Source of the DNA: JBKPNZ01 sp046732895
GTDB taxonomy: Bacteria; Actinomycetota; Thermoleophilia; Solirubrobacterales; 70-9
Reading direction: 5' to 3'
DNA length: 54,462 bases
Assembly: GCA_046732895.1 (NCBI GenBank)
Contig: JBKPNZ010000006.1
Span: 1-54,462 of the forward strand
Shown: piece after piece, positions 24,494 to 33,935 of the stretch
How the letters are laid out: every line of letters starts with the position of its first letter
Numbering within the stretch: the stretch's first letter is position 1
The notes under the pieces: model-generated
Told to the model about the DNA's origin: nothing
Databases searched by the model: none
Seen by the model: only the letters and a program-made list of their open reading frames with translations
Translations under genes and position numbers: made by a program

Positions 24494-24904
24494 ATGGACA
24501 TCACCATTCACACGAGCTTCCTCCCGCACGACGACCCGGAGGTCTCCCTGGCCTTCTACCGCGACGCCCTCGGCTTCGAGGTCCGCACCGATGTCGGCGA
24601 GGGCAAGATGCGCTGGATCACGGTCGGCCCCCCCGATCAGCCGGACACCTCGATCCTGCTGGCGCCGCCGGCCACCGATCCGGGGATCACCGACGACGAG
24701 CGTCGCACCATCGCCGAGATGATGGCCAAGGGCACCTACGGCTGGATCCTGCTGGCAACCCCCGACCTCGACGGCACGTTCGAGCAGGTTCAGGCCGGCG
24801 GCGCCGAGGTCGTCCAGGAGCCGACCGAGCAGCCGTACGGGATTCGCGACTGCGCCTTCCGTGATCCGGCGGGGAACATGATCCGCATCCAGGAACTGGG
24901 CTGA
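24494..24904 (+). CDS. VOC-family (glyoxalase/bleomycin-resistance-like) protein
   Basis: A 136-aa protein with two beta-alpha-beta-beta-beta modules: DITIHTSFLPHDDPEVSLAF with YRDALGFEVR, and TYGWILLATPDLDGTFEQVQ with DPAGNMIRIQEL. Candidate metal ligands are His near the N-terminus and Glu near the C-terminus. Family members bind or modify small molecules, including drug sequestration. I chose ATG 24494 over ATG 24485 because a TAGCAT box lies 7 nt upstream. Between an AraC regulator and a UvrA-like ATPase, it looks like part of a small resistance cassette. Confidence 0.85.
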   Translation: MDITIHTSFLPHDDPEVSLAFYRDALGFEVRTDVGEGKMRWITVGPPDQPDTSILLAPPATDPGITDDERRTIAEMMAKGTYGWILLATPDLDGTFEQVQAGGAEVVQEPTEQPYGIRDCAFRDPAGNMIRIQELG

Positions 24905-24914
24905 GCCGCTCTCC

Positions 24915-27299
<2,385 letters not shown>

Positions 27300-27334
27300 C
27301 CCAGGCGGGGGGGTCGGAGTAACGCCACCAAGGC

Positions 27335-28255
27335 TCACCTGATCGGAGGCGGGACACCCTGGGCCGTCGCCGCCAGCGCCGGGTCCCACTCACACACGGC
27401 GCAGGCGTGGCTGAACGCTGACCGGGCGAACTCCAAGGCAAGGGCATGCGGATCGGAGCTCTCGCGGATGTCGTCCCACGCGAGCACGTACTCGCCGAGC
27501 TCTGGGTCCCAGCGGCCTGGGGCGGGACTGAGGTCCGCGCCGGCAAAGCCATCCGGGGTCGGGTACGCGAGGGCGAAGAACGCCGCCCCGTCGCGGTTCG
27601 GGTCCCCGGGCCACCATCCGAGCCCGACCTGCTGGGCGTCGCCGCCGTTGCGCATGATGAAGTCATCGGACGGTGGTTCGGCGGGCCGGCCCGAGAAGAA
27701 GCTGACGGCAAGATCGAAGGTGCCCCACCAGGCGTTCACGGGCGTCGAGCGTCCACGAAACGGCGCCCGGAATTCCGCCAGAACGAGCGCCGCCCGGGTG
27801 GCGGCGTCGAGGTATGTGGCCACCTGCTCCGATTCATAGGTCGCGTGCTCGTCGTCCTCGTCGAGCGGAACCTGCCACGGCACTTCCTGGGGGGTGGGAT
27901 TGATCTCGACGGCGCCGCCCAGGCGCTCCACCGACCCGAGCACCTCATGCGTGACCTCGGCTACGGACCGGTTGGGCGCGAGCGGGATCCGCACCTCCCG
28001 GCCGTTGCTGTGCTCGACCAGGGCTTCGTGCGTGCGCAGGTCCAGGGCCGCGACGAGTGCGCCGGAGCCGTCCGGCGCGGGGAGGGCGAGCGTCTCCCAG
28101 CCGCGCGCGGTCAGGCGCAGGGCCGCGTGCTGGAGCTGAGGCTCGGGCGGCGCAAGCTCCACCGCCAGCTTTCCGAGAACCTGAGTGTGGGCGTGGAGCG
28201 TGTCGCAGGTCGCGCTCCACCTGCCATAGCTGAGGGGTGGCCAGCCGTCGGCCAT
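27335..28255 (-). CDS. DUF5996-type protein
   Basis: A 306-aa soluble protein. It opens GWPPLSYGRWSATCDTLHAH with TQVLGKLAVELAPPEPQLQH, then a Trp-rich centre (TPVNAWWGTFDLAVSFFSG, GLGWWPGDPNRDGAAFFALA) and an acidic C-terminal part. This overall pattern matches the DUF5996 family of actinobacteria and proteobacteria, whose function is unknown. No signal peptide and no obvious catalytic triad. The ATG lies 6 nt after a TAGCTT box. It is convergent with the UvrA-like gene. Confidence 0.75.
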   Translation of the reverse strand: MADGWPPLSYGRWSATCDTLHAHTQVLGKLAVELAPPEPQLQHAALRLTARGWETLALPAPDGSGALVAALDLRTHEALVEHSNGREVRIPLAPNRSVAEVTHEVLGSVERLGGAVEINPTPQEVPWQVPLDEDDEHATYESEQVATYLDAATRAALVLAEFRAPFRGRSTPVNAWWGTFDLAVSFFSGRPAEPPSDDFIMRNGGDAQQVGLGWWPGDPNRDGAAFFALAYPTPDGFAGADLSPAPGRWDPELGEYVLAWDDIRESSDPHALALEFARSAFSHACAVCEWDPALAATAQGVPPPIR

Positions 28256-28261
28256 GACTCA

Positions 28262-28267
28262 AAGCTA
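28262..28267 (-). promoter_or_regulatory. Putative -10 box (TAGCTT) of the leaderless DUF5996 gene
   Basis: TAGCTT ends 6 nt before the ATG at 28255. Confidence 0.45.
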
Positions 28268-28420
28268 CTCCGGTTCCTCCCTGGGCATTTACGGGCTCCG
28301 ATTTCCGCCGACGCGGTCGCAAGACGCCTGCCCCGCCCGAGGCGTACCATCCCGACGACGGCCCGGCGGCTCGCCGCGCGGCGCCGGCCGGGAGGTTCTT
28401 GGGGGGAAGGGAGTCCCCTC

Positions 28421-30016
28421 ATGCGAAGAGCGTTTCTCTCCATTCTGGTGGCGGGGCTGATCGTTGCCGCGACCGCTTTGCCGGCGGGCGCCGCACCGCT
28501 CACCGTCAGCCCCCCCGTTGACATCAGCATCGCGAGCCCGTTTGCCCCAGGTTGTGGCGGCGCGACCGAGGGCTCCATCCCCGGCACCAACTTCAACTAT
28601 CCGAACAGCGAGACCGAGCCGTGGTTGGCCGTCAGCCCGACGAACGCCAACGACGTCGCGGCGTTCTGGCAGCAGGATCGCTGGTCCGACGGTGCCTCGC
28701 ATGGCCTGGTCGCGGCCGTGAGCCACGACGGAGGTGCGTCGTGGGCGTATTCGTGGCCGCATTTCAGCCGCTGTGCCGGTGGCACGGCTGCCAACGGCGG
28801 CGACTTCGGCCGCTCGTCGGATCCCTGGGTCTCCTGGGCGCCGAATGGCGACCTGTGGTCGATCAGCCTGTCGGTAGACCGCACCACAACCAGGAACGCC
28901 GTGCTGGTCTCGAAGATGGCGGCCGGTTCGAGCACTTGGACCGAGCCGACGACCGTGAAGTTCGACACGTCCCGGGCGGGGTTCCCGCTGGGCAACAACT
29001 TCAACGACAAGGAGTCGCTCACGGCGGACCGCACCGACCCAAGCGGCAACCTCGTCTACGCCGTCTGGGATCGCATCGTCTCGCCGAACGAGAACGCGCC
29101 CGCGTCGGCCTTCGAGAACGCCAGGTCATTCCATGGCCCCACCTGGTTCAGTCGCACGACCGAGGGCGCGACGGCCAACCCGGACTGGGAGCGCGCACGT
29201 CCGATCTACGACCCCGGGACTCAGAACCAGACGATCTCCAACCAGATCGTCGTCGAGCCCGAGGGCACGTTGGTCGACGGGTTCCTGCAGATTCAGACGC
29301 ACAAGAACGCCGGGAGCCTGCGCGGCAGCAGCGTGCAGGTGATTCGCTCCGACGACAAGGGCGAGAGCTGGTCCCGGCGCGGCAGCGTCGTCTCCCGCGT
29401 TCAGGCGATCGGCGAGACCGATCCGGAGCCGATCAACTGCCGGCCATTCATCACGGGCAACCCGCCCTGCACGCTGGTGCGCTCAGACGGGGTCATCGTC
29501 GACCTCGCCGTCGACTACTCGAGCGCGCACACGGGGCGCGTGTACATCGTCTGGCAGGACCACGAAGACAACCCGTTCGGCGACGACCTGATCCTGCTGT
29601 CGCACTCCGACGATGGCGGCAGGTCATGGTCGGAGCCGCAGAAGGTCAACCAGACGCCCAGCGACACGTTCACCGACCAGGCATTCGAGCCCGCCGTCCA
29701 TGTCAACGGAGACGGCGTGGTCGCGGTCACCTACTACGACTTCCGCAACGACGTGGCGGAGGACGGAGAGCTGACCACCGACCACTGGATCGTCCACTCG
29801 CACGACGGTGGTGACTCCTGGACGGAGGACCATCTCGCCGGTCCCTTCGACATGCACCAGGCCCCGTACGCCCGCGGCTATTTCGTGGGCGACTATCAGG
29901 GCCTGGATTCGCAGGGCGCCGCGTTCCGGCCCCTGTTCACGCTGTCGAGCCCGGGGAGCCCTGGTGTGTTCCCGAATCCGGACCCAACCGACGTGTTCAC
30001 GAACACCGCCGGCTGA
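28421..30016 (+). CDS. Secreted Asp-box (sialidase-like) beta-propeller protein
   Basis: A 531-aa protein. Signal peptide SILVAGLIVAATALPAGA. At least four Asp-box motifs are visible (SHDGGASW, SDDKGESW, SDDGGRSW, SHDGGDSW), each at the turn of a propeller blade, with associated segments such as RVYIVWQDHEDNPFGDD and VVAVTYYDFRN. The catalytic Arg triad, Tyr and Glu of a true sialidase cannot be assigned with confidence, so exo-sialidase activity is unproven. ATG 28421 was chosen for the signal peptide and the GGGAAGGGAG ribosome site. An in-frame reading extends far upstream, antisense to the DUF5996 gene, and is rejected. Confidence 0.8.
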   Translation: MRRAFLSILVAGLIVAATALPAGAAPLTVSPPVDISIASPFAPGCGGATEGSIPGTNFNYPNSETEPWLAVSPTNANDVAAFWQQDRWSDGASHGLVAAVSHDGGASWAYSWPHFSRCAGGTAANGGDFGRSSDPWVSWAPNGDLWSISLSVDRTTTRNAVLVSKMAAGSSTWTEPTTVKFDTSRAGFPLGNNFNDKESLTADRTDPSGNLVYAVWDRIVSPNENAPASAFENARSFHGPTWFSRTTEGATANPDWERARPIYDPGTQNQTISNQIVVEPEGTLVDGFLQIQTHKNAGSLRGSSVQVIRSDDKGESWSRRGSVVSRVQAIGETDPEPINCRPFITGNPPCTLVRSDGVIVDLAVDYSSAHTGRVYIVWQDHEDNPFGDDLILLSHSDDGGRSWSEPQKVNQTPSDTFTDQAFEPAVHVNGDGVVAVTYYDFRNDVAEDGELTTDHWIVHSHDGGDSWTEDHLAGPFDMHQAPYARGYFVGDYQGLDSQGAAFRPLFTLSSPGSPGVFPNPDPTDVFTNTAG

Positions 30017-30032
30017 CGACCGGCGAAGCCCT

Positions 30033-30070
30033 GGCCGAGCGAGCCGCCGTCGGTTGCGGCTCGCTCGGCC
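30033..30070. terminator. Bidirectional terminator between convergent genes
   Basis: GGCCGAGCGAGCCG and CGGCTCGCTCGGCC form a perfect 14-bp stem with a 10-nt loop in the 75-bp gap between two convergent genes. Confidence 0.75.
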
Positions 30071-30091
30071 TTGGTCAGGTTGCGACGTGCC

Positions 30092-30982
30092 TCAGCCGAG
30101 GCAGATGGCGTGGGCGGTTGCTGAACGGCCTGCCGCGTCGTAGTTGTCGGCGGTCACCCGCCACCCGTCGTCCGGCGTGCGGCCTGCGTCACCGTCATCG
30201 AAAGAGGCGAACCCGTTGAGCGCAATCGTCGCGAGGTTTCCGGCGGGGTCGAGTCCCCCGCTGATGACGTGTGAACCCGCGGGGCAGTCGACCTTGGGGT
30301 GTGATCGCTTGATCGCCCCGAGCGTCACCTGCTCGGCGCGGTACGAGATCTTCCCCTGAGCGCAGATCGCGTAGACGATCATCGGCTGCGTGTTAAGCGT
30401 GTGGTTGCTCACCACGACCCGCCAGCCGTCGTCGGGCGCCTGATCGGCGTCGTAGATGGAGTCATAGGGGGCTGAGCTGCCGACCCAGAACTGGCCGGGC
30501 CCCGTCGGACTCGCGATCCCGCCCGAAAGCACCCTCTCACCGTGGGGACAAGGGTCCGCCAGCGTCGCGACACTCGACGGCCCCACCTGGCCGAGGTTGG
30601 AGCGGTAGTCGTAGCCGCCAGAGTCACAAATCGCCTCGACTCTGATCGTCGCCTTCTGCGTCCCGCTGAGGTTGCGTGCGGTGCCGACCCAGCCGTCCTC
30701 GCGCTTGCTGTTGTGATCGCCGGAGTCGAGCGGCGCCGTCTCGTTCACGTTCAGGGCCTGGAAGGCAGCCTCGCCGGTGATACCGCCGCCGACCGTCTGG
30801 GTGCCGCTCGGACAGCGGCTCGCGAGAGTGGTCTCGTGCCCAGGCTTGTTCGTGGCCTTGGCGGTGAGGTAGGCGGGCCCTGCGGCGCCGGCGGGTGCAG
30901 CGAGGGCAGTCATTGCCGTCGCCGCCGCCAGAGCGCCGATCATGGCCGACAGCCTCGGGCTGAATGGAGTGCGGTGGGTCAT
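30092..30982 (-). CDS. Secreted protein with three tandem ~85-aa repeats
   Basis: A 296-aa protein. Signal peptide SAMIGALAAATAMTALAAPA. The mature protein is three copies of one domain. Each has an early Cys-Pro-x-Gly then a Gly-Gly-Gly turn (CPSGTQTVGGGI, CPHGERVLSGGI, CPAGSHVISGGL), an EDGW or PDDGW turn, and a C-terminal Cys (VEAICDSGG, VYAICAQG, AHAICLG). Each repeat thus probably holds one disulfide. No enzymatic motif is seen. ATG 30982 is preferred to the GTG just before it, with GAGGAGAG upstream. The function may be adhesive or structural. Confidence 0.75.
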   Translation of the reverse strand: MTHRTPFSPRLSAMIGALAAATAMTALAAPAGAAGPAYLTAKATNKPGHETTLASRCPSGTQTVGGGITGEAAFQALNVNETAPLDSGDHNSKREDGWVGTARNLSGTQKATIRVEAICDSGGYDYRSNLGQVGPSSVATLADPCPHGERVLSGGIASPTGPGQFWVGSSAPYDSIYDADQAPDDGWRVVVSNHTLNTQPMIVYAICAQGKISYRAEQVTLGAIKRSHPKVDCPAGSHVISGGLDPAGNLATIALNGFASFDDGDAGRTPDDGWRVTADNYDAAGRSATAHAICLG

Positions 30983-31104
30983 CACTGTGTCTCTCCTCGA
31001 TTCGTTGGGTGCTTGGCCTGGTCGATTGGGGAACGCTCCCAGCCGCCGGGCGCGGCGGAAAGGCGGCTGCCCTGTGTCCCCACCGGCGGCTTGCCGCGGG
31101 ACGA

Positions 31105-31122
31105 GGTGTGGGTTTCCACACC
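31105..31122 (+). promoter_or_regulatory. Palindrome upstream of the signalling cluster
   Basis: GGTGTGG-GTTT-CCACACC lies about 35 nt before the receiver-protein start. It is followed by TCGA-GAA-TCGA at 31142-31152, next to the GTG. Either could be an operator; no regulator is assigned. Confidence 0.35.
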
Positions 31123-31155
31123 CATAGCGGCCTGCGCAGGGTCGAGAATCGACCT

Positions 31156-31509
31156 GTGCCCTCCACCGTCCTCATCGTTGACGACCACCCGGGCTTCCGG
31201 GCCAGCGCTAAGCGCCTGTTGACCTCCCACGGATACACAGTCGTCGGTGAGGCCGCCAACGGCAGCGACGCTCTGGATGCGGCGCAGGCGCTCGCGCCCG
31301 AGCTCGTCCTGCTCGACCTCGGCCTTCCGGACTCCGACGGAGTCGAGATCGCGCATCACCTGAACGAGCGGCACCCGGACGCGATCATCGTGCTCGTCTC
31401 GAGCCGCGATCGCATGGACGTCGAGCCGCTCCTCGCCGGCGCCCCGGCTCGGGGCTTCATCCCCAAGGCCGAGCTCTCCGCGGCGGCTCTGGACGCCCTT
31501 CTCCGCTGA
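31156..31509 (+). CDS. Stand-alone receiver-domain response regulator
   Basis: A 117-aa single receiver domain. The acidic pair is in TVLIVDDHPGF, the phosphoacceptor Asp in ELVLLDLGLPDSDG near residue 54, Ser/Thr in IIVLVSSRDRM, and the Lys in GFIPKAELS. There is no output domain. GTG 31156 was chosen because upstream sequence is not receiver-like; GAGAAT lies 6 nt before it. It directly precedes a GAF-PAS histidine kinase and a NarL-type regulator, so it probably competes for or relays phosphate from that kinase. Confidence 0.85.
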   Translation: MPSTVLIVDDHPGFRASAKRLLTSHGYTVVGEAANGSDALDAAQALAPELVLLDLGLPDSDGVEIAHHLNERHPDAIIVLVSSRDRMDVEPLLAGAPARGFIPKAELSAAALDALLR

Positions 31510-31524
31510 GCTCCGTGGGGGGAG

Positions 31525-31530
31525 TACGGT
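31525..31530 (+). promoter_or_regulatory. Putative -10 box (TACGGT) of the leaderless kinase gene
   Basis: TACGGT ends 7 nt before GTG 31538. Confidence 0.45.
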
Positions 31531-31537
31531 AGGCGGC

Positions 31538-33085
31538 GTGGGCAGCACCGCCACGGACGGCACGCGACTCCTGCGAGTCGAGCACACGATCGCCCGCCTG
31601 CTCGCCGGCGCGGACGACATGGACGCGGTGCGCGCGCCCCTCCTCGAAGCCCTCGGCTCGGCCCTCGGCTGGGATCACGCGGCCCTCTGGCAGCCCGATG
31701 ACGGCGGAAGGCTCGAATGCCGGGCCTCGTGGACGCCCGCGAACCGCCACGAGCTGGACGGCTTCGAGGGGTTGACGCAGGAGATTCGCCTGACTCCCGG
31801 GCAGGGCCTGCCAGGACGAGTCTGGAGCACCGGGATGCCGGCCTGGATCAGCGACGTCACGCGGGACCCGAACTTCCCGCGCGCGGAGGCCGCGGCGGCC
31901 GCAGGGCTTCATGCGGCGCTCTGCTTTCCGATCGTTGGGGAGGACGGAGCGACGATCGCCGTGATCGAGGTGATCGGCTCGGCGATGGAAGAGCCCGACG
32001 AGGAGCTGCTCGCCACCCTCGAGAGCCTCGGGCATCAGGTCGGGCGCTTCGTCGAGCACCGCGCGGCCGAGCGTGCCGTGCGCGAGAACGAGGCACGGCT
32101 CCGAGCCACCTTGGACGCCGCCCTCGATGCGGTGATCACGATGGACGGCGAAGGGCGGGTCGTGGCCTTCAACGCCGCTGCTGAGCGGATCTTCGGCTAT
32201 TCGGCCGAGGAGGCCACGGGCCGCGAGATGGCCGAACTGATCGTCCCCCCCGCGCTCCGGGAGCGACACCGGAACGGGCTCGCGCGCTACGTGCAGACGG
32301 GGGTCAGCAAGATCCTCGGCCAGCGGATCGAGATCACCGGGATGCGGGCCGACGGGAGCGAGTTTCCGGTGGAGCTCACGATCACCCGCATCCCGCTCGC
32401 AGGCCCGCCTCTGTTCACGGGACATCTGCGCGACATCACCGAGCGACTCGCGATGATCTCCGATCTGCGCGCTTCACGGGCGCGGCTGGTGGCTGCCGCT
32501 GACGATGCCCGGCGACGCCTCGAGCGCGATCTCCACGACGGCGCTCAGCAGCGTCTGGTGGCGACCGCCCTCGATCTGCGACTGGCCCGTGAGGAGCTCG
32601 CCGCCGGTGAGTCGGAGCGCGCGGTCGAGCTCCTCACGGCGGTCGAGGCGGAACTGATGCAGGCCACAGCCGAGTTGAGGGAGCTCGCCAGGGGTCTTCA
32701 CCCCGGAGTGCTCACGCGGCACGGCCTACCGGTGGCTGTAAGCGCCCTGGCCGGACGCGCTCCGTTCCCGGTCGCGGTGCACGTCAAGCCGGGCCCGCGG
32801 CTGCCGCAGCCGATCGAGGCGGCCGCGTACTTCGTGATCGCCGAGGCCCTGACCAACGCCGCACGCTACGCCGAGGCGGAACGGGCGCAGATCGAGGTTC
32901 ACCTGGACGGCGAGGACCTTGTGGTCGCCGTCAGCGACGACGGCCGCGGGGGCGCAAAGCTCAGCGCGGGCACCGGGCTCGCCGGGCTCCGCGACCGGGT
33001 CGTGGCTCTGGGCGGCGAGCTTCAGGTGCGGAGCCCGCTCGGCGAGGGCACGCTGGTGCAAGCTCGTCTGCCGCGCGAGGCCTAG
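31538..33085 (+). CDS. GAF-PAS sensor histidine kinase (NarX/LiaS class)
   Basis: A 515-aa cytosolic kinase with no transmembrane helix. A GAF domain (~10-170) includes LTPGQGLPGRVWSTGMPAWI. A PAS domain (~180-300) includes DAVITMDGEGRVVAFNAAAE and the PAC-like FTGHLRDITERL. HisKA_3 dimerisation carries the phosphoacceptor His in RRRLERDLHDGAQQRLVATA. HATPase_c has the N box ALTNAARYAEAE and the G box DDGRGGAKLSAGTGLAGLRD. The input is probably a cytosolic ligand or redox signal. It is followed 17 nt later by its likely partner, a NarL-family regulator. Confidence 0.93.
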   Translation: MGSTATDGTRLLRVEHTIARLLAGADDMDAVRAPLLEALGSALGWDHAALWQPDDGGRLECRASWTPANRHELDGFEGLTQEIRLTPGQGLPGRVWSTGMPAWISDVTRDPNFPRAEAAAAAGLHAALCFPIVGEDGATIAVIEVIGSAMEEPDEELLATLESLGHQVGRFVEHRAAERAVRENEARLRATLDAALDAVITMDGEGRVVAFNAAAERIFGYSAEEATGREMAELIVPPALRERHRNGLARYVQTGVSKILGQRIEITGMRADGSEFPVELTITRIPLAGPPLFTGHLRDITERLAMISDLRASRARLVAAADDARRRLERDLHDGAQQRLVATALDLRLAREELAAGESERAVELLTAVEAELMQATAELRELARGLHPGVLTRHGLPVAVSALAGRAPFPVAVHVKPGPRLPQPIEAAAYFVIAEALTNAARYAEAERAQIEVHLDGEDLVVAVSDDGRGGAKLSAGTGLAGLRDRVVALGGELQVRSPLGEGTLVQARLPREA

Positions 33086-33089
33086 AGGC

Positions 33090-33095
33090 TAGGTT
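33090..33095 (+). promoter_or_regulatory. Putative -10 box (TAGGTT) of the leaderless response regulator gene
   Basis: TAGGTT ends 7 nt before ATG 33103. Confidence 0.45.
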
Positions 33096-33102
33096 GGGCC
33101 TG

Positions 33103-33747
33103 ATGCGTGTCGTCATCGGCGAGGACTCGGTCCTCCTGCGAGAGGGAATCGCGCGTCTTTTGGAGCGCGCCGACTTCGAGGTCGTGGGCCAGGCCGGCGA
33201 TGCCGAGGATGTCCTGCGCAAGGTCCGCGCGCATAAGCCCGACGTGGTGATCGTCGACATCCGCATGCCCCCGGCGAACATCGATGACGGACTCCGGGCC
33301 GCGCGCACGATCCGCGCCGAGCTTCCCGACATCGGTGTGCTCGTGCTCTCTCAATACCTCGAGGAGGCCTACGCGACGGACCTCCTCGGTGCAGGGACGG
33401 AAGGGGTCGGCTATCTGCTCAAGGACCGCGTGGCGGACGTGGACCGCTTCATCGACGCGGTGCGCAGGGTGGCCGGCGGCGGTTCGGCTCTCGACCCCGA
33501 GGTCGTGGCGCACCTGCTCGGGCGGCGCCGCGACGACGATCCCATCGGCCAGCTCTCCGAGCGCGAGCGCGAGGTTCTCGCGGCGATGGCGGAAGGCCTG
33601 TCCAACAGCGCCATCGCCGAGCGCCTGGTGATCACCGAGCGCTCGGTCGAGAAGCACATCACCTCGATCTTCTCGCGACTCGACCTTCCCCCGGCCAGCG
33701 AGCACAACCGCCGAGTCCTGGCTGTGGTGGCCTACCTGCAGAGCTAG
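33103..33747 (+). CDS. NarL/LuxR-family response regulator
   Basis: A 214-aa regulator. Receiver domain: acidic pair in VVIGEDSVLLREGI, phosphoacceptor in DVVIVDIRMPP, Ser in VLVLSQYLE, Lys in GYLLKDRV. The C-terminal LuxR helix-turn-helix reads LSEREREVLAAMAEGLSNSA then ITERSVEKHITSIFSRL. Both halves are complete. ATG 33103 is preferred to a TTG three codons earlier because a TAGGTT box lies 7 nt upstream. It is the partner of the adjacent kinase and possibly controls the MMPL gene downstream. Confidence 0.95.
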   Translation: MRVVIGEDSVLLREGIARLLERADFEVVGQAGDAEDVLRKVRAHKPDVVIVDIRMPPANIDDGLRAARTIRAELPDIGVLVLSQYLEEAYATDLLGAGTEGVGYLLKDRVADVDRFIDAVRRVAGGGSALDPEVVAHLLGRRRDDDPIGQLSEREREVLAAMAEGLSNSAIAERLVITERSVEKHITSIFSRLDLPPASEHNRRVLAVVAYLQS

Positions 33748-33854
33748 GTCCGGGCAGACCGCCAACCCGGCCGCCGCGAGACCGATGAGTTTCGTTCGCG
33801 CGCCGGGTCTAAGTAAGCATTCGGTTAGAGCCCTGCCTGCGTCCACGAATCGGC

Positions 33855-33875
33855 CCCGCGAACGTCGCGGGTTTT
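33855..33875 (+). terminator. Terminator after the response regulator
   Basis: CCCGCGA-ACG-TCGCGGG followed by TTTT, about 110 nt after the stop. A second small hairpin TTTTC-GCTA-GAAAA follows at once, before the MMPL gene. Between 33748 and 33854 no gene is seen. Confidence 0.65.
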
Positions 33876-33935
33876 CGCTAGAAAACGAACGGGGTGGTTA
33901 TCGGGCCGCCAGGGGCCCCAAGGAAAGGAACTGAA

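Noticed and set aside
27446..28420. N-terminal extension of the Asp-box protein over 300 codons
   Set aside because: It is antisense to the DUF5996 gene, and the signal peptide clearly begins at 28421.
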